Source: Thiobacter sp. AK1 (lineage in GTDB: Bacteria > Pseudomonadota > Gammaproteobacteria > Burkholderiales > Thiobacteraceae). Taken from it: DNA of 64,000 nt. Both the position numbers and the translations under genes were made by a program. Positions 34,649 to 44,299 of the stretch are shown piece after piece; position 1 is the first letter of the stretch; every line of letters begins with the position of its first letter. The notes beneath the pieces are model-generated. The model worked only from the letters and a program-made list of their open reading frames with translations. It was not told where the DNA came from and ran no database searches. Location of the stretch: contig NZ_JBAJEX010000003.1 of the NCBI RefSeq assembly GCF_039822265.1, positions 124,001 through 188,000 of the forward strand, in the 5' to 3' direction.

Positions 34649-35903
34649 CTGCTGCTACCGCCTGCGTGGCTCTTTCCTCCTGGAGCAGGACCACCTTGGC
34701 GAGGATGACCAGCATGAGCACGTGGTAGTAGAGGTCGAAGTAGCTCAACCCCAGAAAAGCGCCGGCGGCGTAGTAGGCCATCATGGTCACCTGGCCCATG
34801 GCCGCCAGGTCTGCCGCCCATTTCTTGTCCGGATCCTTTCTCACCCGGCGCAGCACCCAGGAACCCGTGCGCCAGGTGAGAACCCCCAATAACAGCCACA
34901 GGGCCAGAGCGGGAAAACCGTGCTCGCCCAATTGTTCGAAATAGACGGAGTGCACGTCGTGTACCCGATCCGGCTCCGGTGCGTAAACCTGGAAAGTCGG
35001 TTCCTGGAACATCTCGAAGCCGCCGCCCGTGATGCGTGCCTTGGCCACGTTGTAAGCGGTCCACCAGGCGTTGATGCGGCCCAGCGCGGAGGCGTCTTCT
35101 TCGTAACTTTCGATGGTCTGCATGCGCTCATACCACTGGGCCGGCATGATGAGATAAATCAGACCCGCAGCCATCACCACCAGGATGGCCGTAACAAACT
35201 TGTTGCGACTCTTCCACCAGAACATGGTGGCCATCACCGCCGCTCCCACCAAGGCGCCCCGCGACTGGCTGCCGATGGCGGCGAGCGCGGTGAGCACGAT
35301 TGCGGCCGTCAGCCCCAGCCGGATGAGGCGGTGCTTTTCCGTGAGCTGGAGATAGCGCATGAGAGGAATGGTCATCAGCAGGGCCAGCGCGATCTCATTG
35401 TTGCCACCGATGAAGGATCCCATTGGCCCTTGCACGCGATACACGCCGCCATGGACGATGGTGAAGATGCCACCCTTGATGCCGTAGAAGCCGAGGGAGA
35501 GCACGATCACCCACACCAATAGACGTAGCTTGTGCCGGTCGTTGATCACTAGGGGCGTGATGAAGATCATGGCCATGATCTTCATCACCTTTTCCCATTG
35601 GCTCCAAGCGAGTTCGGGATAGAAGGCGAAGAAAGTGGTGAAGGTCCACCATAGCGCGAGCAGCAGAAGCACCGTCATCTCCCGCGTCCAGGGCATGCGT
35701 TTCGGTTCCTTGGAAAACAGCACGCCCACCAGCGTGGCGAGCGCGGCGAGATAAGCCCAGGGAAAGGAATAGGCGAAGCCATAGGCCAGCCGATGGGGGT
35801 TCATGTAACTGATCCAGGAATACAGATACAGTCCCCAATGGGGTCGCGCCAGTGCAAAAGGCAGGACGCCGAAGAACACCACTGCCAGCAGCAAATCCCT
35901 CAT
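34602..35903 (-). CDS. Exosortase A-associated O-antigen ligase-like protein
   Basis: A 433-residue polytopic membrane protein with 10-12 helices, last gene of the XrtA operon. The N-terminal 'GLYLYSWISYMNPHRLAYGFAYSFPWAY', the central 'GPMGSFIGGNNEIALALLMTIPLMRYLQ' and the periplasmic loop 'HDVHSVYFEQLGEHGFPALALWLLLG' match the putative O-glycosylation ligase family that co-occurs with exosortase A (TIGR03097 type, Wzy/WaaL superfamily). Its proposed role is glycan polymerisation or attachment of the finished glycan to an acceptor such as processed PEP-CTERM proteins. It overlaps the CoA-ligase-like gene by 4 bases. Confidence 0.92.
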   Translation of the reverse strand: MRDLLLAVVFFGVLPFALARPHWGLYLYSWISYMNPHRLAYGFAYSFPWAYLAALATLVGVLFSKEPKRMPWTREMTVLLLLALWWTFTTFFAFYPELAWSQWEKVMKIMAMIFITPLVINDRHKLRLLVWVIVLSLGFYGIKGGIFTIVHGGVYRVQGPMGSFIGGNNEIALALLMTIPLMRYLQLTEKHRLIRLGLTAAIVLTALAAIGSQSRGALVGAAVMATMFWWKSRNKFVTAILVVMAAGLIYLIMPAQWYERMQTIESYEEDASALGRINAWWTAYNVAKARITGGGFEMFQEPTFQVYAPEPDRVHDVHSVYFEQLGEHGFPALALWLLLGVLTWRTGSWVLRRVRKDPDKKWAADLAAMGQVTMMAYYAAGAFLGLSYFDLYYHVLMLVILAKVVLLQEERATQAVAAVRGKGNGRPATVQAS

Positions 35904-37252
35904 GGCGCCACCTTGCTGACGATATAACGGTATTTGCCGGAAGCCTCGCGGGGAATCTCGGCCACCCGCTCGATTTCGATCTTCACACCACTGCCAAGGC
36001 GACGGGCAAGGCCGGTGCGGATCGCGGCCAGTGACGTTTCCTGGAATTCGGGGCCAGTCACCAAAAGCACGCGGGTGAATTCCGCGCTTTCCTGCACGAT
36101 CTTGAACTGGGCGACACCCGGCACGTCACGCACCACGTAGATGAGCGCTAGGCCATGCATCACCGTGCCGTCCTGCGCCACGACGAAGTCCGTGTTGCGG
36201 CCCTGGATCTCCTTGAGCAGCGGTAGCCCGCGACCACAGGCACAGGATCGATCGTCCAGCACCCCCACGTCGCCCGTGCGATAGCGGATGAACGGGAAAT
36301 CGCCAGTGGCGAGATGGGTGACCACGATCTCGCCCGCTTCCCCCGGCGGTAGCACGCGGCCGGCCTCATCCACGATTTCCACGAGGATGTCTTCCGCCGT
36401 AATGTGCATGCCGCCGGCTGGACACTCATGGGCGATGAAACCCGCATCGCGGCCCCCGTAGCCATTGGCCACCGGGCAGCCGAAGGTGCGGGATATTGTC
36501 TCCCGCTGGTGATCGTAGAGCCGCTCCGAGGTGACGAAGGCGACCCGGATGCCCAGATCGTGCATCACCACCCCTCGTTTCTCGGCGTGCTGCGCGATCA
36601 GCGCAAGGGAGGATGGGTAACCGAACAACATGTGCGGCCGCATGCGGCGGATCGTTGCCAGATAGCCATCCAACCGGGCTTGCGACATCTCGAAGGCGGG
36701 AAGCAAATGGCTGCGCAGCACGCGGTCGCGCCAGGCCCGCAAACGGTCCTGGCGGGAAAGTTCGATGGGCGAACCCCAGACCACGATTTCCGGATCACCG
36801 ATGTCCACACCCCACCAGCGGGTGGCGCGCCATTTCGCCGCCACGTCGTGGGAAACACGCTGTTTGCCGATGAAAAAGATCAAGGGCTCGCCGCTGGAGC
36901 CCCCCGTGTTGGATCGCGCCAGACCCTGGGCATCGTCCGCTTTCAACGCTTCCAGATTGGCGCGAATGTCGGCCTTGGTGAGAAACGGCAGGCTGCCAAG
37001 ATCGGCAACACGCTCGACTCGCCCGGGATCGAACCCGACGCGCGCGAACAACGCCCGATAATAGGGCACGTGCACCTGGGCGCGGGCAAGAAGGCGTCGC
37101 AGGCGAAGGAGCTGGATGGCCTCGATCTTTTCCCGTGGCCACCATTGGCTTTCCTCCAAGCGCCGGCGCAGCTTGACCGTGTCGTGCCCCTTGAGCCGCT
37201 CATGCAGAGGAAACAGCACGTGAGCGACCAGCCAAGTGTAAGCGCCACTCAT
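35900..37252 (-). CDS. PaaK-like adenylate-forming ligase of the glycan locus
   Basis: A 450-residue member of the phenylacetate-CoA ligase-like (CapK) group. 'SNTGGSSGEPLIFFIG' is the phosphate-binding loop, 'NGYGGRDAGFIAHEC' the adenylate-binding region with four nearby Cys that may bind metal, and 'IRYRTGDVGVL' the hinge. CapK-type proteins in capsule and exopolysaccharide loci activate a carboxylic acid, perhaps for acyl decoration of sugars. The ATG at 37252 overlaps the upstream stop (ATGA); the longer frame before it is shadow sequence. Substrate is unknown. Confidence 0.88.
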   Translation of the reverse strand: MSGAYTWLVAHVLFPLHERLKGHDTVKLRRRLEESQWWPREKIEAIQLLRLRRLLARAQVHVPYYRALFARVGFDPGRVERVADLGSLPFLTKADIRANLEALKADDAQGLARSNTGGSSGEPLIFFIGKQRVSHDVAAKWRATRWWGVDIGDPEIVVWGSPIELSRQDRLRAWRDRVLRSHLLPAFEMSQARLDGYLATIRRMRPHMLFGYPSSLALIAQHAEKRGVVMHDLGIRVAFVTSERLYDHQRETISRTFGCPVANGYGGRDAGFIAHECPAGGMHITAEDILVEIVDEAGRVLPPGEAGEIVVTHLATGDFPFIRYRTGDVGVLDDRSCACGRGLPLLKEIQGRNTDFVVAQDGTVMHGLALIYVVRDVPGVAQFKIVQESAEFTRVLLVTGPEFQETSLAAIRTGLARRLGSGVKIEIERVAEIPREASGKYRYIVSKVAP

Positions 37253-38475
37253 ATCGCTGCCAGCTCCCGGAAACGGGTGACCAGGGTTGCGATGCGGGTA
37301 TCCCAGGAATTCTCGGCCGCGTAGGCGCGGATGTGCTCGCGATCCCACTGCCGGCGCAGCGACTTGGCGAGTGCCTCGCATAGCGCGCTTTCATCACCGA
37401 AGGGCACCACATAGCCGAGGTTCTCGTCGCGCACCACTTCGCGGTTGCCGCCCACGTCGGTGGTTACCACGGGCAGTCCGCAGGCCATGGCTTCCAGGAA
37501 GACGTTGGCCCAGCCTTCGTTGCGGGTAGCCAGCACGAACACGTCGGCCGCGGACAGGGGCCAGCGCAGTTGTTGCGGCGGGACCACGCCCAAAAACCGC
37601 ACGTGGCGCGCAAGCCCCAGCTGCGCCACCTGCTGTTCGAGCTGGGCGCGCATGTCTCCTTCCGGCGAGGCGCCGCCGACGATGAGATAAAGGAGGTCAG
37701 GAAACTCGCGCAGCAAGTGCGGCAGCAGCGCGATCACGCGATGAAAACCCTTGCGTTCCACCAGCCCGCCCACGGAGACCAGTATCTTGGCTTCAGGAGG
37801 AAGAGACAGCCGCGCCCTTGCCTCCGCCCGGTCTTCCGGGTGGAAGACGTGGGTATCGACACCATTGCCCACGACCTGGATTTTGCTCGGATCCGCGCCC
37901 AGGCTCACCACATGGCGCGCGAGGGCCTCCGCCACGGCGAACACGCGGGCCGCCCGCTCAAGCGCCACCAGCATGCGACGGCGCTTGCCCGGGTGGAGGG
38001 CATGGGGCACTTCCGTGCCGCGCAGGGTGATGGTGACCGGCACGTGAAGCCAGTGCCCGAGCCAGGTGGCAGCGTAGCCGTCGGGGTAGGCGAAATGGGC
38101 GTCGATCACATCAAACCCGAATTCCCTCTTAAGCCGCCTGAGCAGGGGCAGACAAAAGACCGCCATGAGCAAGCCGTCCCAGCTACGGAACAGGCCGGGC
38201 ACCGAGAGGAAGCGGGGATGCCAGACGACGATGCCTTGTTGCACTTCCTTGAGCGGCGGCATGGGACGATAGCCCGCGCGGAACAAACGGATGAGGCCCT
38301 GGAGAGGAAACCAGGGCACGGGTGCCACCACCAGCAGGGGCAGGTGGCGCGCGACACGGAACATGCGCTCGCGGATGAACAGCCCTGCCGCGGGCTGGAC
38401 GCTGCTCGGAAACAAAGAGGAAAAAACCACCAGGCGCGGGCTTTCAGCCACAGTGCCGTCTCCGTGCATCTTCAT
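37249..38475 (-). CDS. Family 4 glycosyltransferase (XrtA operon)
   Basis: A GT-B enzyme of about 408 residues. The acceptor domain starts at 'LVVFSSLFPSSVQPAAGLFIRERMF' and the donor domain has 'ILVSVGGLVERKGFHRVIALL' with EX7E in 'ATRNEGWANVFLEAMACGLPVVTT'. Two near starts (38475, 38469) are possible; both overlap the upstream gene. It resembles the WcaC-like transferases common in XrtA loci. Donor and acceptor are not readable. Confidence 0.9.
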   Translation of the reverse strand: MKMHGDGTVAESPRLVVFSSLFPSSVQPAAGLFIRERMFRVARHLPLLVVAPVPWFPLQGLIRLFRAGYRPMPPLKEVQQGIVVWHPRFLSVPGLFRSWDGLLMAVFCLPLLRRLKREFGFDVIDAHFAYPDGYAATWLGHWLHVPVTITLRGTEVPHALHPGKRRRMLVALERAARVFAVAEALARHVVSLGADPSKIQVVGNGVDTHVFHPEDRAEARARLSLPPEAKILVSVGGLVERKGFHRVIALLPHLLREFPDLLYLIVGGASPEGDMRAQLEQQVAQLGLARHVRFLGVVPPQQLRWPLSAADVFVLATRNEGWANVFLEAMACGLPVVTTDVGGNREVVRDENLGYVVPFGDESALCEALAKSLRRQWDREHIRAYAAENSWDTRIATLVTRFRELAAI

Positions 38476-39658
38476 AGACCTGGTGGTAGCGGGCCACGCT
38501 CGCCTTCCAGTTGCGTTCCGTTTCCACGAAGCGGCGGGCGCGCGCACGCATCTCCTCCCAGCGGTGACGGTTGGCGAAAGCCTGCAGCACGGCCCGCGCC
38601 AGGGCCGCGGTGTCGTCCGCGGGAAACAGCCAGCCGGTTTCGCCGTGGCAGATCAGTTCCCGGTGGCCACCCACGTCGGAGGCGACGAACAGGTGGCCTT
38701 GGGCCATGGCCTCCAGGGGCTTGAGGGGCGTGACCAGTTCGGTAAGACGCATGCGATGGCGTGCATAGACCAACAGATCGATCAGATCGTAGTAGCGGTT
38801 GACCTCGGCATGGGGCACGCGACCGGTGAAAACCACCTTGTCGGCGATGCCCAGCGCCTCCGCCTGGCGCTGCAGCAGGCCCTCCTGCGGCCCGCCGCCC
38901 ACCAGCAGCACGCGCACGTCGGGCGCCTGCTGCAGAATCTTCGGCAAGGCGGCGAGCAATAGATCGAGCCCCTCGTAGGCATAGAAGGAGCCGATGAAGC
39001 CCAGCACCCGCGCGCCAGTCAGCCCGAACCGCGCCTTGAGCGTCTCATCCGGCGGATTGCCGAGGGGAAATTTCTCGATGTCCACCCCGTTGGGTATCAC
39101 GGTCACCTTCTCCGGGGCGATGCCGCGCGCGACAATGTCGGAACGCAGCCCCTCGCAGATGCAGGTGACGGCATCCGCGCGCCTGAAGGCGTAAGTATCC
39201 AGGTGCTTGGACAGACGATAGCGCAGACTGCCCTCGGTGGTGGTGCCGTGGTCCACCGCGGCGTCCTCCCAGAAGGCGCGCACCTCGTACACCACCGGAA
39301 TGCCGCGCCGATGAGCGGCGCGCAGGGCTGGAATGGCGTTCAACTGCGGTGAGTGGGCGTGCACGATGTCTGGGCGGACGGTGTCGATGACTTCGGCAAG
39401 ACGCCGCTTCAGGGCCAGCATGTCGGCCAGCTGGTTGACCGCCGGCAGCCGGCTCATCAGACCAGTAGGCGGCGCGGTACGGTAGAAATGCAGGCCGTCC
39501 ACCTCTTCCTCCGCCACTTCGCATTTAACCTGGCGCGGGCCGGTGAGGTGGAAGGTTTCCCAGCCCAGCGCCCGCTGCTCGCGCAGGATGGCCGCACTCC
39601 GAAACGTGTAACCCGAGTGCAGGGGCAGGGAATGGTCGAAGACGTGGAGGATGCGCAT
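38444..39658 (-). CDS. Exosortase A-associated family 4 glycosyltransferase (TIGR04063 type)
   Basis: A 404-residue GT-B enzyme. The opening 'MRILHVFDHSLPLHSGYTFR' is the recognisable signature of the PEP-CTERM/exosortase A-associated transferase family (TIGR04063 type). The donor half contains 'LGFIGSFYAYEGLDLLLAAL' and the ELVTPLKPLEAMA segment with the EX7E-type Glu residues. It starts at the base where the amidotransferase gene ends, so the two are coupled, and overlaps the next GT4 gene by about 30 bases. It is one of the marker genes that identify the locus. Confidence 0.93.
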   Translation of the reverse strand: MRILHVFDHSLPLHSGYTFRSAAILREQRALGWETFHLTGPRQVKCEVAEEEVDGLHFYRTAPPTGLMSRLPAVNQLADMLALKRRLAEVIDTVRPDIVHAHSPQLNAIPALRAAHRRGIPVVYEVRAFWEDAAVDHGTTTEGSLRYRLSKHLDTYAFRRADAVTCICEGLRSDIVARGIAPEKVTVIPNGVDIEKFPLGNPPDETLKARFGLTGARVLGFIGSFYAYEGLDLLLAALPKILQQAPDVRVLLVGGGPQEGLLQRQAEALGIADKVVFTGRVPHAEVNRYYDLIDLLVYARHRMRLTELVTPLKPLEAMAQGHLFVASDVGGHRELICHGETGWLFPADDTAALARAVLQAFANRHRWEEMRARARRFVETERNWKASVARYHQVYEDARRRHCG

Positions 39659-41607
39659 CAGCGACCTCCCGCCGACGCGGTGGCAAGTCTCCCATCGCGC
39701 TCGAAGGCGTCAACGCCAGCTTCCTTGAGGCGCAGGAACGCTTCGAACATGAGGACGCTCCACAAGGCCGCGCTATGGTCACGCCGGCCACTCATGTGCT
39801 CATCCACCATCTCGCAAAGAAAGGCCATGTCGAACCAGCCCGTGTCGCCCAGACGTTCGCCCAGCACGGCCTCGCGCACGCGCTCTTTCAGCGGCCCGCG
39901 GAACCAGCGCGCCAGGGGAACGGCGAAGCCCATCTTGGGGCGATAGAGTACTTCGTGCGGCAGATAGGGTTCCATCGCCTTCTTGAACACGTACTTGCCC
40001 TGGCGACCATGTAGTTTCAGTGAGCGCGGCAGGCCCGACACCCATTCCATGAAGACGTGATCCAGCAGAGGCTCGCGCACCTCCAGCGCATGGGCCATGC
40101 TCGCGCGATCGACCTTGGTGTTGATATCGCCCACCAGGTAAGTTTTCATGTCCAGATATTGCACGCGCGAGACCGGATCGTCCTGGGGCGCGCGAGCGTC
40201 GTGGCGGCGCAGGACTTCCACCGCCTGGTAGCCCTGCAGTTCGCGCTTGAAGCGGGTGCTAAATAGCCTGTTGCGCAGGGGATCACCCAGGACGGACACG
40301 CCGTGGAAATAGCCGGCCACCGTATCCCGCGCCAGGGCCTCGAAGGTGGACTTGGCGCGCAACACTTTCGGCGCCCAGTCGAGCTTGGGATAAAACCGGC
40401 TAAGCAGGCCGAACAGGGGTTGCCGCAGACCAGCTGGCATGAGGCTGCGCAGCCGCTCTTCGTAGAGGTGCCAGCGATAGCGCCGATAGCCGGCGAAGCT
40501 CTCGTCCCCACCGTCGCCGGAAAGGGCAACGGTGACGTGACGCTTGGCGAGTTCGCACACCCGATAGGTCGGCAGCGCCGAGGAGTCGGCGAAGGGTTCG
40601 TCATAGAGCGCGGCCAGCGTGTCGATGAGGCTAAAGTCATCCGTGTCCACCGTTTCCACGTGGTGGCGCGTGCCGTAGCGCTGCGCCACTTGCTGGGCGA
40701 AGCTGGCTTCGTCGAAAGCCGGATCCCTGAAGGCGATGGAGCAGGTGTTGACCGGCTCAGGCGACAGGCTCGCCATCATCGCCACCACGGCGCTGGAGTC
40801 CACGCCGCCGGAGAGAAAAGCCCCCAGGGGTACTTCCGCCATGAGGCGGATGCCGACCGCTTCGCGCAAGCGGTGCACCAATTCCTGCTGCGCGTCTGCC
40901 AGGGACAGTCGCCCCACCGGACGGAAGGGAATGTCCCAGTACTGGCGCGGCCCAGGCAGCGGCTCGCCGCGGCGCAGGGTGAGGGTGTGGCCGGGCGGCA
41001 GCTTGAAAGCGTCGCGATAGATGGTGCGTGGCTCGGGAATGTAGCCATAGGCGAAATACTCCTCCACCGCCAAGGGATCCAGGACACGTGGCAACCGTGG
41101 ATGGGCGGTGAGGACCTTGAGTTCCGAGCCGAACAGAAACTGGCCGTCCGGCAATAGCGCATAAAAGAGCGGCTTGACGCCAAAACGGTCGCGAGCGAGG
41201 AACAGGGTGCGGCGGTTGCGGTCCCACAGGGCAAAGGCGAACATCCCCCGCAGACGCTCGACACAAGCTTCGCCCCATTCCTCCCAAGCATGGACGATGA
41301 CCTCGGTATCGCAATGGGTGCGAAACACGTGACCGCGCGCGGTAAGCTCAGGCACGAGTTGCTGGAAGTTGTAGATCTCGCCGTTGAACACAACCACCAC
41401 GCTGCCGTCTTCGTTGAACAGGGGTTGCTGGCCGGCAGCAAGATCGATGATGGACAGGCGCTTGTGGGCAAGCCCCAGACCAGGCTCCAGGTGCAGCCCC
41501 GTTTCGTCCGGACCACGGTGGTGCTGGCGCTCGTTCATGTGCGCAAGCAAGATCCGGTTGATGGAACGTTCGCCGTGGAGGTCGAAAATGCCTGCGATGC
41601 CGCACAT
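39658..41607 (-). CDS. XrtA/PEP-CTERM system amidotransferase (asparagine synthase family)
   Basis: A 649-residue class II glutamine amidotransferase with all expected parts: nucleophile Cys2 in 'MCGIAGIFDL', RGPD (31-34), 'LAHKRLSIID', 'FNGEIYN' (74-80) and the PPi-loop SGGVDS (266-271). This is the TIGR03108-type enzyme found in nearly all exosortase A loci, thought to amidate an uronic acid or similar carboxylate of the exopolysaccharide using glutamine. It contrasts with the degenerate homologue at 32840-34648. It lies 17 bases after the preceding gene. Confidence 0.94.
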   Translation of the reverse strand: MCGIAGIFDLHGERSINRILLAHMNERQHHRGPDETGLHLEPGLGLAHKRLSIIDLAAGQQPLFNEDGSVVVVFNGEIYNFQQLVPELTARGHVFRTHCDTEVIVHAWEEWGEACVERLRGMFAFALWDRNRRTLFLARDRFGVKPLFYALLPDGQFLFGSELKVLTAHPRLPRVLDPLAVEEYFAYGYIPEPRTIYRDAFKLPPGHTLTLRRGEPLPGPRQYWDIPFRPVGRLSLADAQQELVHRLREAVGIRLMAEVPLGAFLSGGVDSSAVVAMMASLSPEPVNTCSIAFRDPAFDEASFAQQVAQRYGTRHHVETVDTDDFSLIDTLAALYDEPFADSSALPTYRVCELAKRHVTVALSGDGGDESFAGYRRYRWHLYEERLRSLMPAGLRQPLFGLLSRFYPKLDWAPKVLRAKSTFEALARDTVAGYFHGVSVLGDPLRNRLFSTRFKRELQGYQAVEVLRRHDARAPQDDPVSRVQYLDMKTYLVGDINTKVDRASMAHALEVREPLLDHVFMEWVSGLPRSLKLHGRQGKYVFKKAMEPYLPHEVLYRPKMGFAVPLARWFRGPLKERVREAVLGERLGDTGWFDMAFLCEMVDEHMSGRRDHSAALWSVLMFEAFLRLKEAGVDAFERDGRLATASAGGR

Positions 41608-41624
41608 GGTTGAAGGTTTTCGTC

Positions 41625-42785
41625 TCAGCCCCGGCCCGTGGCGCGGGCCGGGCAGCGCGCCAGGACCTCGTCATAAACGCCAAGATATCCGCGCACCATG
41701 GCATCCAGACTGAAGCGCGCATCCACGCGGGCCCGCGCGGCGTCGCCCGCGCGTGCGCGCTTTGCCGCGTCGTCCACGTATTCAAGCAACGCCCGTGCCA
41801 GTTCATCGGGCCGCCCCGGTGGCACCAGGCGGCCGGTGACGCCCTCCTCCACCAGCTCGGGATTGCCGCCGACGTGGGTCGCCACCACCGGCAGACCACT
41901 CGCCATCGCCTCCAGGATGGTGTTGGAAATGCCCTCGCCCAGCGAAGGCAGAACGAACACATCCATGGCTCGCATCAGGGTGGGAATGTCGGTCCGCTCC
42001 CCTGGCAGCCAGACCCGGTCCACGATGCCCGCTGCCTCGGCCATGGCCTGGCAGTGGCCACGGCTCACTCCCTCGCCGATGATTACCAAGCGTGCCTGGG
42101 GTCGCAGGCTGGCCACCCGCACGAAGGCTTGCATGAGGGTGGGGAAGTCCTTCACCGCGGCCATGCGACCCACGCTACCAATCACCACGCTGGCTGCCTC
42201 CACGAAACCAGCCGGACCGATGGCGGGGCGGGGGCCCACGCGGGGATGGAAGCGTTCCCCATCTACGCCGTTGTAGATCTGGGTCACCCGCGTTGGCGCC
42301 ACGCCCACGGTGTGCACCAGCCAGCGCGCGAGATCCTGCGACACGGCGATGTAGCGCGTCACCAGGGGTCGCGCCAGGCGGCGCAGCAGATTGTATTTGC
42401 GGCTTTTGCCTTCCAGGTCGAACACGTCGCGCCCATGCTCGCCGTGAATCCGCGCGCGCACGCCACAGGCCGCGGCAACGAATTGGCCTTCCAGCGCGGA
42501 GAGATTGCGCGTATGCACGAGGTCCGGCGCAAGCTGCTTAAAGAGGCGCGCCAGCCGCAGGTAGCAACCCGGGTCCTTGCCCGGCCGCTTGTTCAGGGCA
42601 TGGAAGCTCACCGCGGGATTGGTGATGCGCAGCCGGTAATCGCCAAAGCCCGTGAGGCAGACGACGGCATGACGATAGCGTTCGGGCGGGATGCGGTTCA
42701 ACAGATTCACCATCCCGTTTTCCAACCCGCCCGTGTCGAACTGGTGCACCAGGTGGGCAATGAGAGGAACACTGGGCGTGCTCAC
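41625..42785 (-). CDS. XrtA-associated sugar transferase (TIGR03088 type)
   Basis: A 386-residue GT-B enzyme. The GTG at 42785 overlaps the xrtA stop (GTGA); the long frame upstream is antisense to nothing real and lies over xrtA. 'IAHLVHQFDTGGLENGMVNLLNRI' at the N-terminus is the family signature, 'VIGSVGRMAAVKDFPTLMQAF' begins the donor domain and 'LPSLGEGISNTILEAMASGLPVVAT' holds the EX7E motif. The family (stp2 type) sits directly beside exosortase A in many genomes. Confidence 0.93.
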   Translation of the reverse strand: MSTPSVPLIAHLVHQFDTGGLENGMVNLLNRIPPERYRHAVVCLTGFGDYRLRITNPAVSFHALNKRPGKDPGCYLRLARLFKQLAPDLVHTRNLSALEGQFVAAACGVRARIHGEHGRDVFDLEGKSRKYNLLRRLARPLVTRYIAVSQDLARWLVHTVGVAPTRVTQIYNGVDGERFHPRVGPRPAIGPAGFVEAASVVIGSVGRMAAVKDFPTLMQAFVRVASLRPQARLVIIGEGVSRGHCQAMAEAAGIVDRVWLPGERTDIPTLMRAMDVFVLPSLGEGISNTILEAMASGLPVVATHVGGNPELVEEGVTGRLVPPGRPDELARALLEYVDDAAKRARAGDAARARVDARFSLDAMVRGYLGVYDEVLARCPARATGRG

Positions 42786-44299
42786 GTCTCCGCCGCCTGC
42801 TCCAACTTGGCCGTGAGCGCAGGCAGCATGTCCCGCAGGAAGTCCTGTAGTGTCCGCGCCGCGTTCTCCGGCCGTTCTTCGTAGGGCGTATAGACGATGA
42901 TGGCCGCGGCATCGTCCCAGTGGCCCAAAAGACGCGCCCGCGCCTCGTAGAACTTGGCCCAGTAGGGGTTGACGGTGAAGGGGCCGTTGAGCCAGTTCCA
43001 ATGCCAGACTAGCAGGCGCTGGTGCGGGGATCTGAGTCGGGTCTCGATCACGGTGACCGGGCGACCGGCCAACTCGACCACTTGCGCGGCTTCGCCCACG
43101 TTGCTCCACACGGGATGCTTTTGGCGCACCATCACGTTCTGACTGTTGATGAGCTCCGCATCCTGGCGCTGGTAGCGGTAGTAGGCGAGGAAGACGCCCA
43201 CCACGCGCCCGTCCTTGCCGTAGGTCTGGTGCAGGCTTGCGTCCATGCCCTTGTACTCGGGCCGCCAGTCGGTGACCGGGGCCACCAGGCGCCAGCCATT
43301 GCGCCCAGCGGGGGCTTGCAGGCGCACTGCCAGGTTGTTCGGGGCAAGGCCTTCCACGTAGGCCGCATAGGCAGGCCAGAATCCGGCGATGATAAGGCTA
43401 GCAGCGAGCATGGGCTTGAGTCCTCCCGGCAGTCCCCACCCATACTCCACCACGGGCGGCGCGGGCTTGACCCGCTCGTCTTCACGCCAGAAGGAACCGA
43501 TCCAGAACAAAAGCAGCATGACAACGCCGAAGAACACCCAGCCGTAGATGTAATGGTCCACCCCCAGCGCCAGCCGCATGTCCGACAGGTGGGCGATCAT
43601 CACGATCATGTAGGCGCGCAGGCCATTGGCGATGATGGGCACGACAATGGAAGCCAAGGCAAACAGCAAGCGCTTTTTCAGACTGCGATAGGTGAGGTAG
43701 CCATAGAGGGTGCCGAGGGTGAAGGAAGCGATGAGGTAGCGCAGGCCACTACAACCTTCCACCACCGACCAGTTGCCACTGGGAATGGTAAAGAAGGTGC
43801 CCTCGCGATAGACGGGAATACCGGTGAGGCGCAGCGCGGCCACGGTAAAGTCGGCGGTGAACTCCATCATGGGCGGAATCAGGAATTCGCCCATGGGTAC
43901 GGCCAACAGGAGGAAGGCCAGGGGAAAGGCCATGGCCCAGGTGATGCGCCAACCCAGCAAGGTGAACACCAGCGCAGGAACCATGGCCACCAGGGCGAGC
44001 TGCTGGATCACCAGCACCCGCGCCACCTCCGCGGCGAGCCAGGCGAGCCCCAGCACCGCGAGCAGGATCAGGCCGCGCCAGTCCGGTACCGGAGTCAAGG
44101 CGGCGATCTCCCGGCGGCGCTGCCAAATGAGCCAGGCAGAGATGGGAAAGATGAGAAAGCCATGGGCGAAGGTCTCGGAACGCCGCCAGATGGCCACAGT
44201 AGAGGCCACCGTGGACCAGTAGATGAAGAACAGCACCACCACACCCGCCAGGGTGAGCCAGGCGGCGCGAGGCCAGGGTCGGTTGCTGGGGACATTCAT
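42782..44299 (-). CDS. xrtA: Exosortase A with fused EpsI domain
   Basis: A 505-residue inner-membrane cysteine transpeptidase-like protein that recognises PEP-CTERM tails. Residues 1-275 carry about eight helices and the catalytic triad: Cys183 in 'VVEGCSGLRYL', Arg228 in 'NGLRAYMIVM' and His249 in 'GVDHYIYGWVFF'. Residues from about 300 form a periplasmic EpsI-like domain ('NGWRLVAPVTDWRPEYKG', 'VGVFLAYYRYQRQDAELINS'), a fusion typical of XrtA. The ATG at 44299 overlaps the upstream stop (ATGA); the far longer open frame ahead of it is shadow. Its expected substrate in this window is the PEP-CTERM protein at 1891-2703. Confidence 0.96.
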   Translation of the reverse strand: MNVPSNRPWPRAAWLTLAGVVVLFFIYWSTVASTVAIWRRSETFAHGFLIFPISAWLIWQRRREIAALTPVPDWRGLILLAVLGLAWLAAEVARVLVIQQLALVAMVPALVFTLLGWRITWAMAFPLAFLLLAVPMGEFLIPPMMEFTADFTVAALRLTGIPVYREGTFFTIPSGNWSVVEGCSGLRYLIASFTLGTLYGYLTYRSLKKRLLFALASIVVPIIANGLRAYMIVMIAHLSDMRLALGVDHYIYGWVFFGVVMLLLFWIGSFWREDERVKPAPPVVEYGWGLPGGLKPMLAASLIIAGFWPAYAAYVEGLAPNNLAVRLQAPAGRNGWRLVAPVTDWRPEYKGMDASLHQTYGKDGRVVGVFLAYYRYQRQDAELINSQNVMVRQKHPVWSNVGEAAQVVELAGRPVTVIETRLRSPHQRLLVWHWNWLNGPFTVNPYWAKFYEARARLLGHWDDAAAIIVYTPYEERPENAARTLQDFLRDMLPALTAKLEQAAET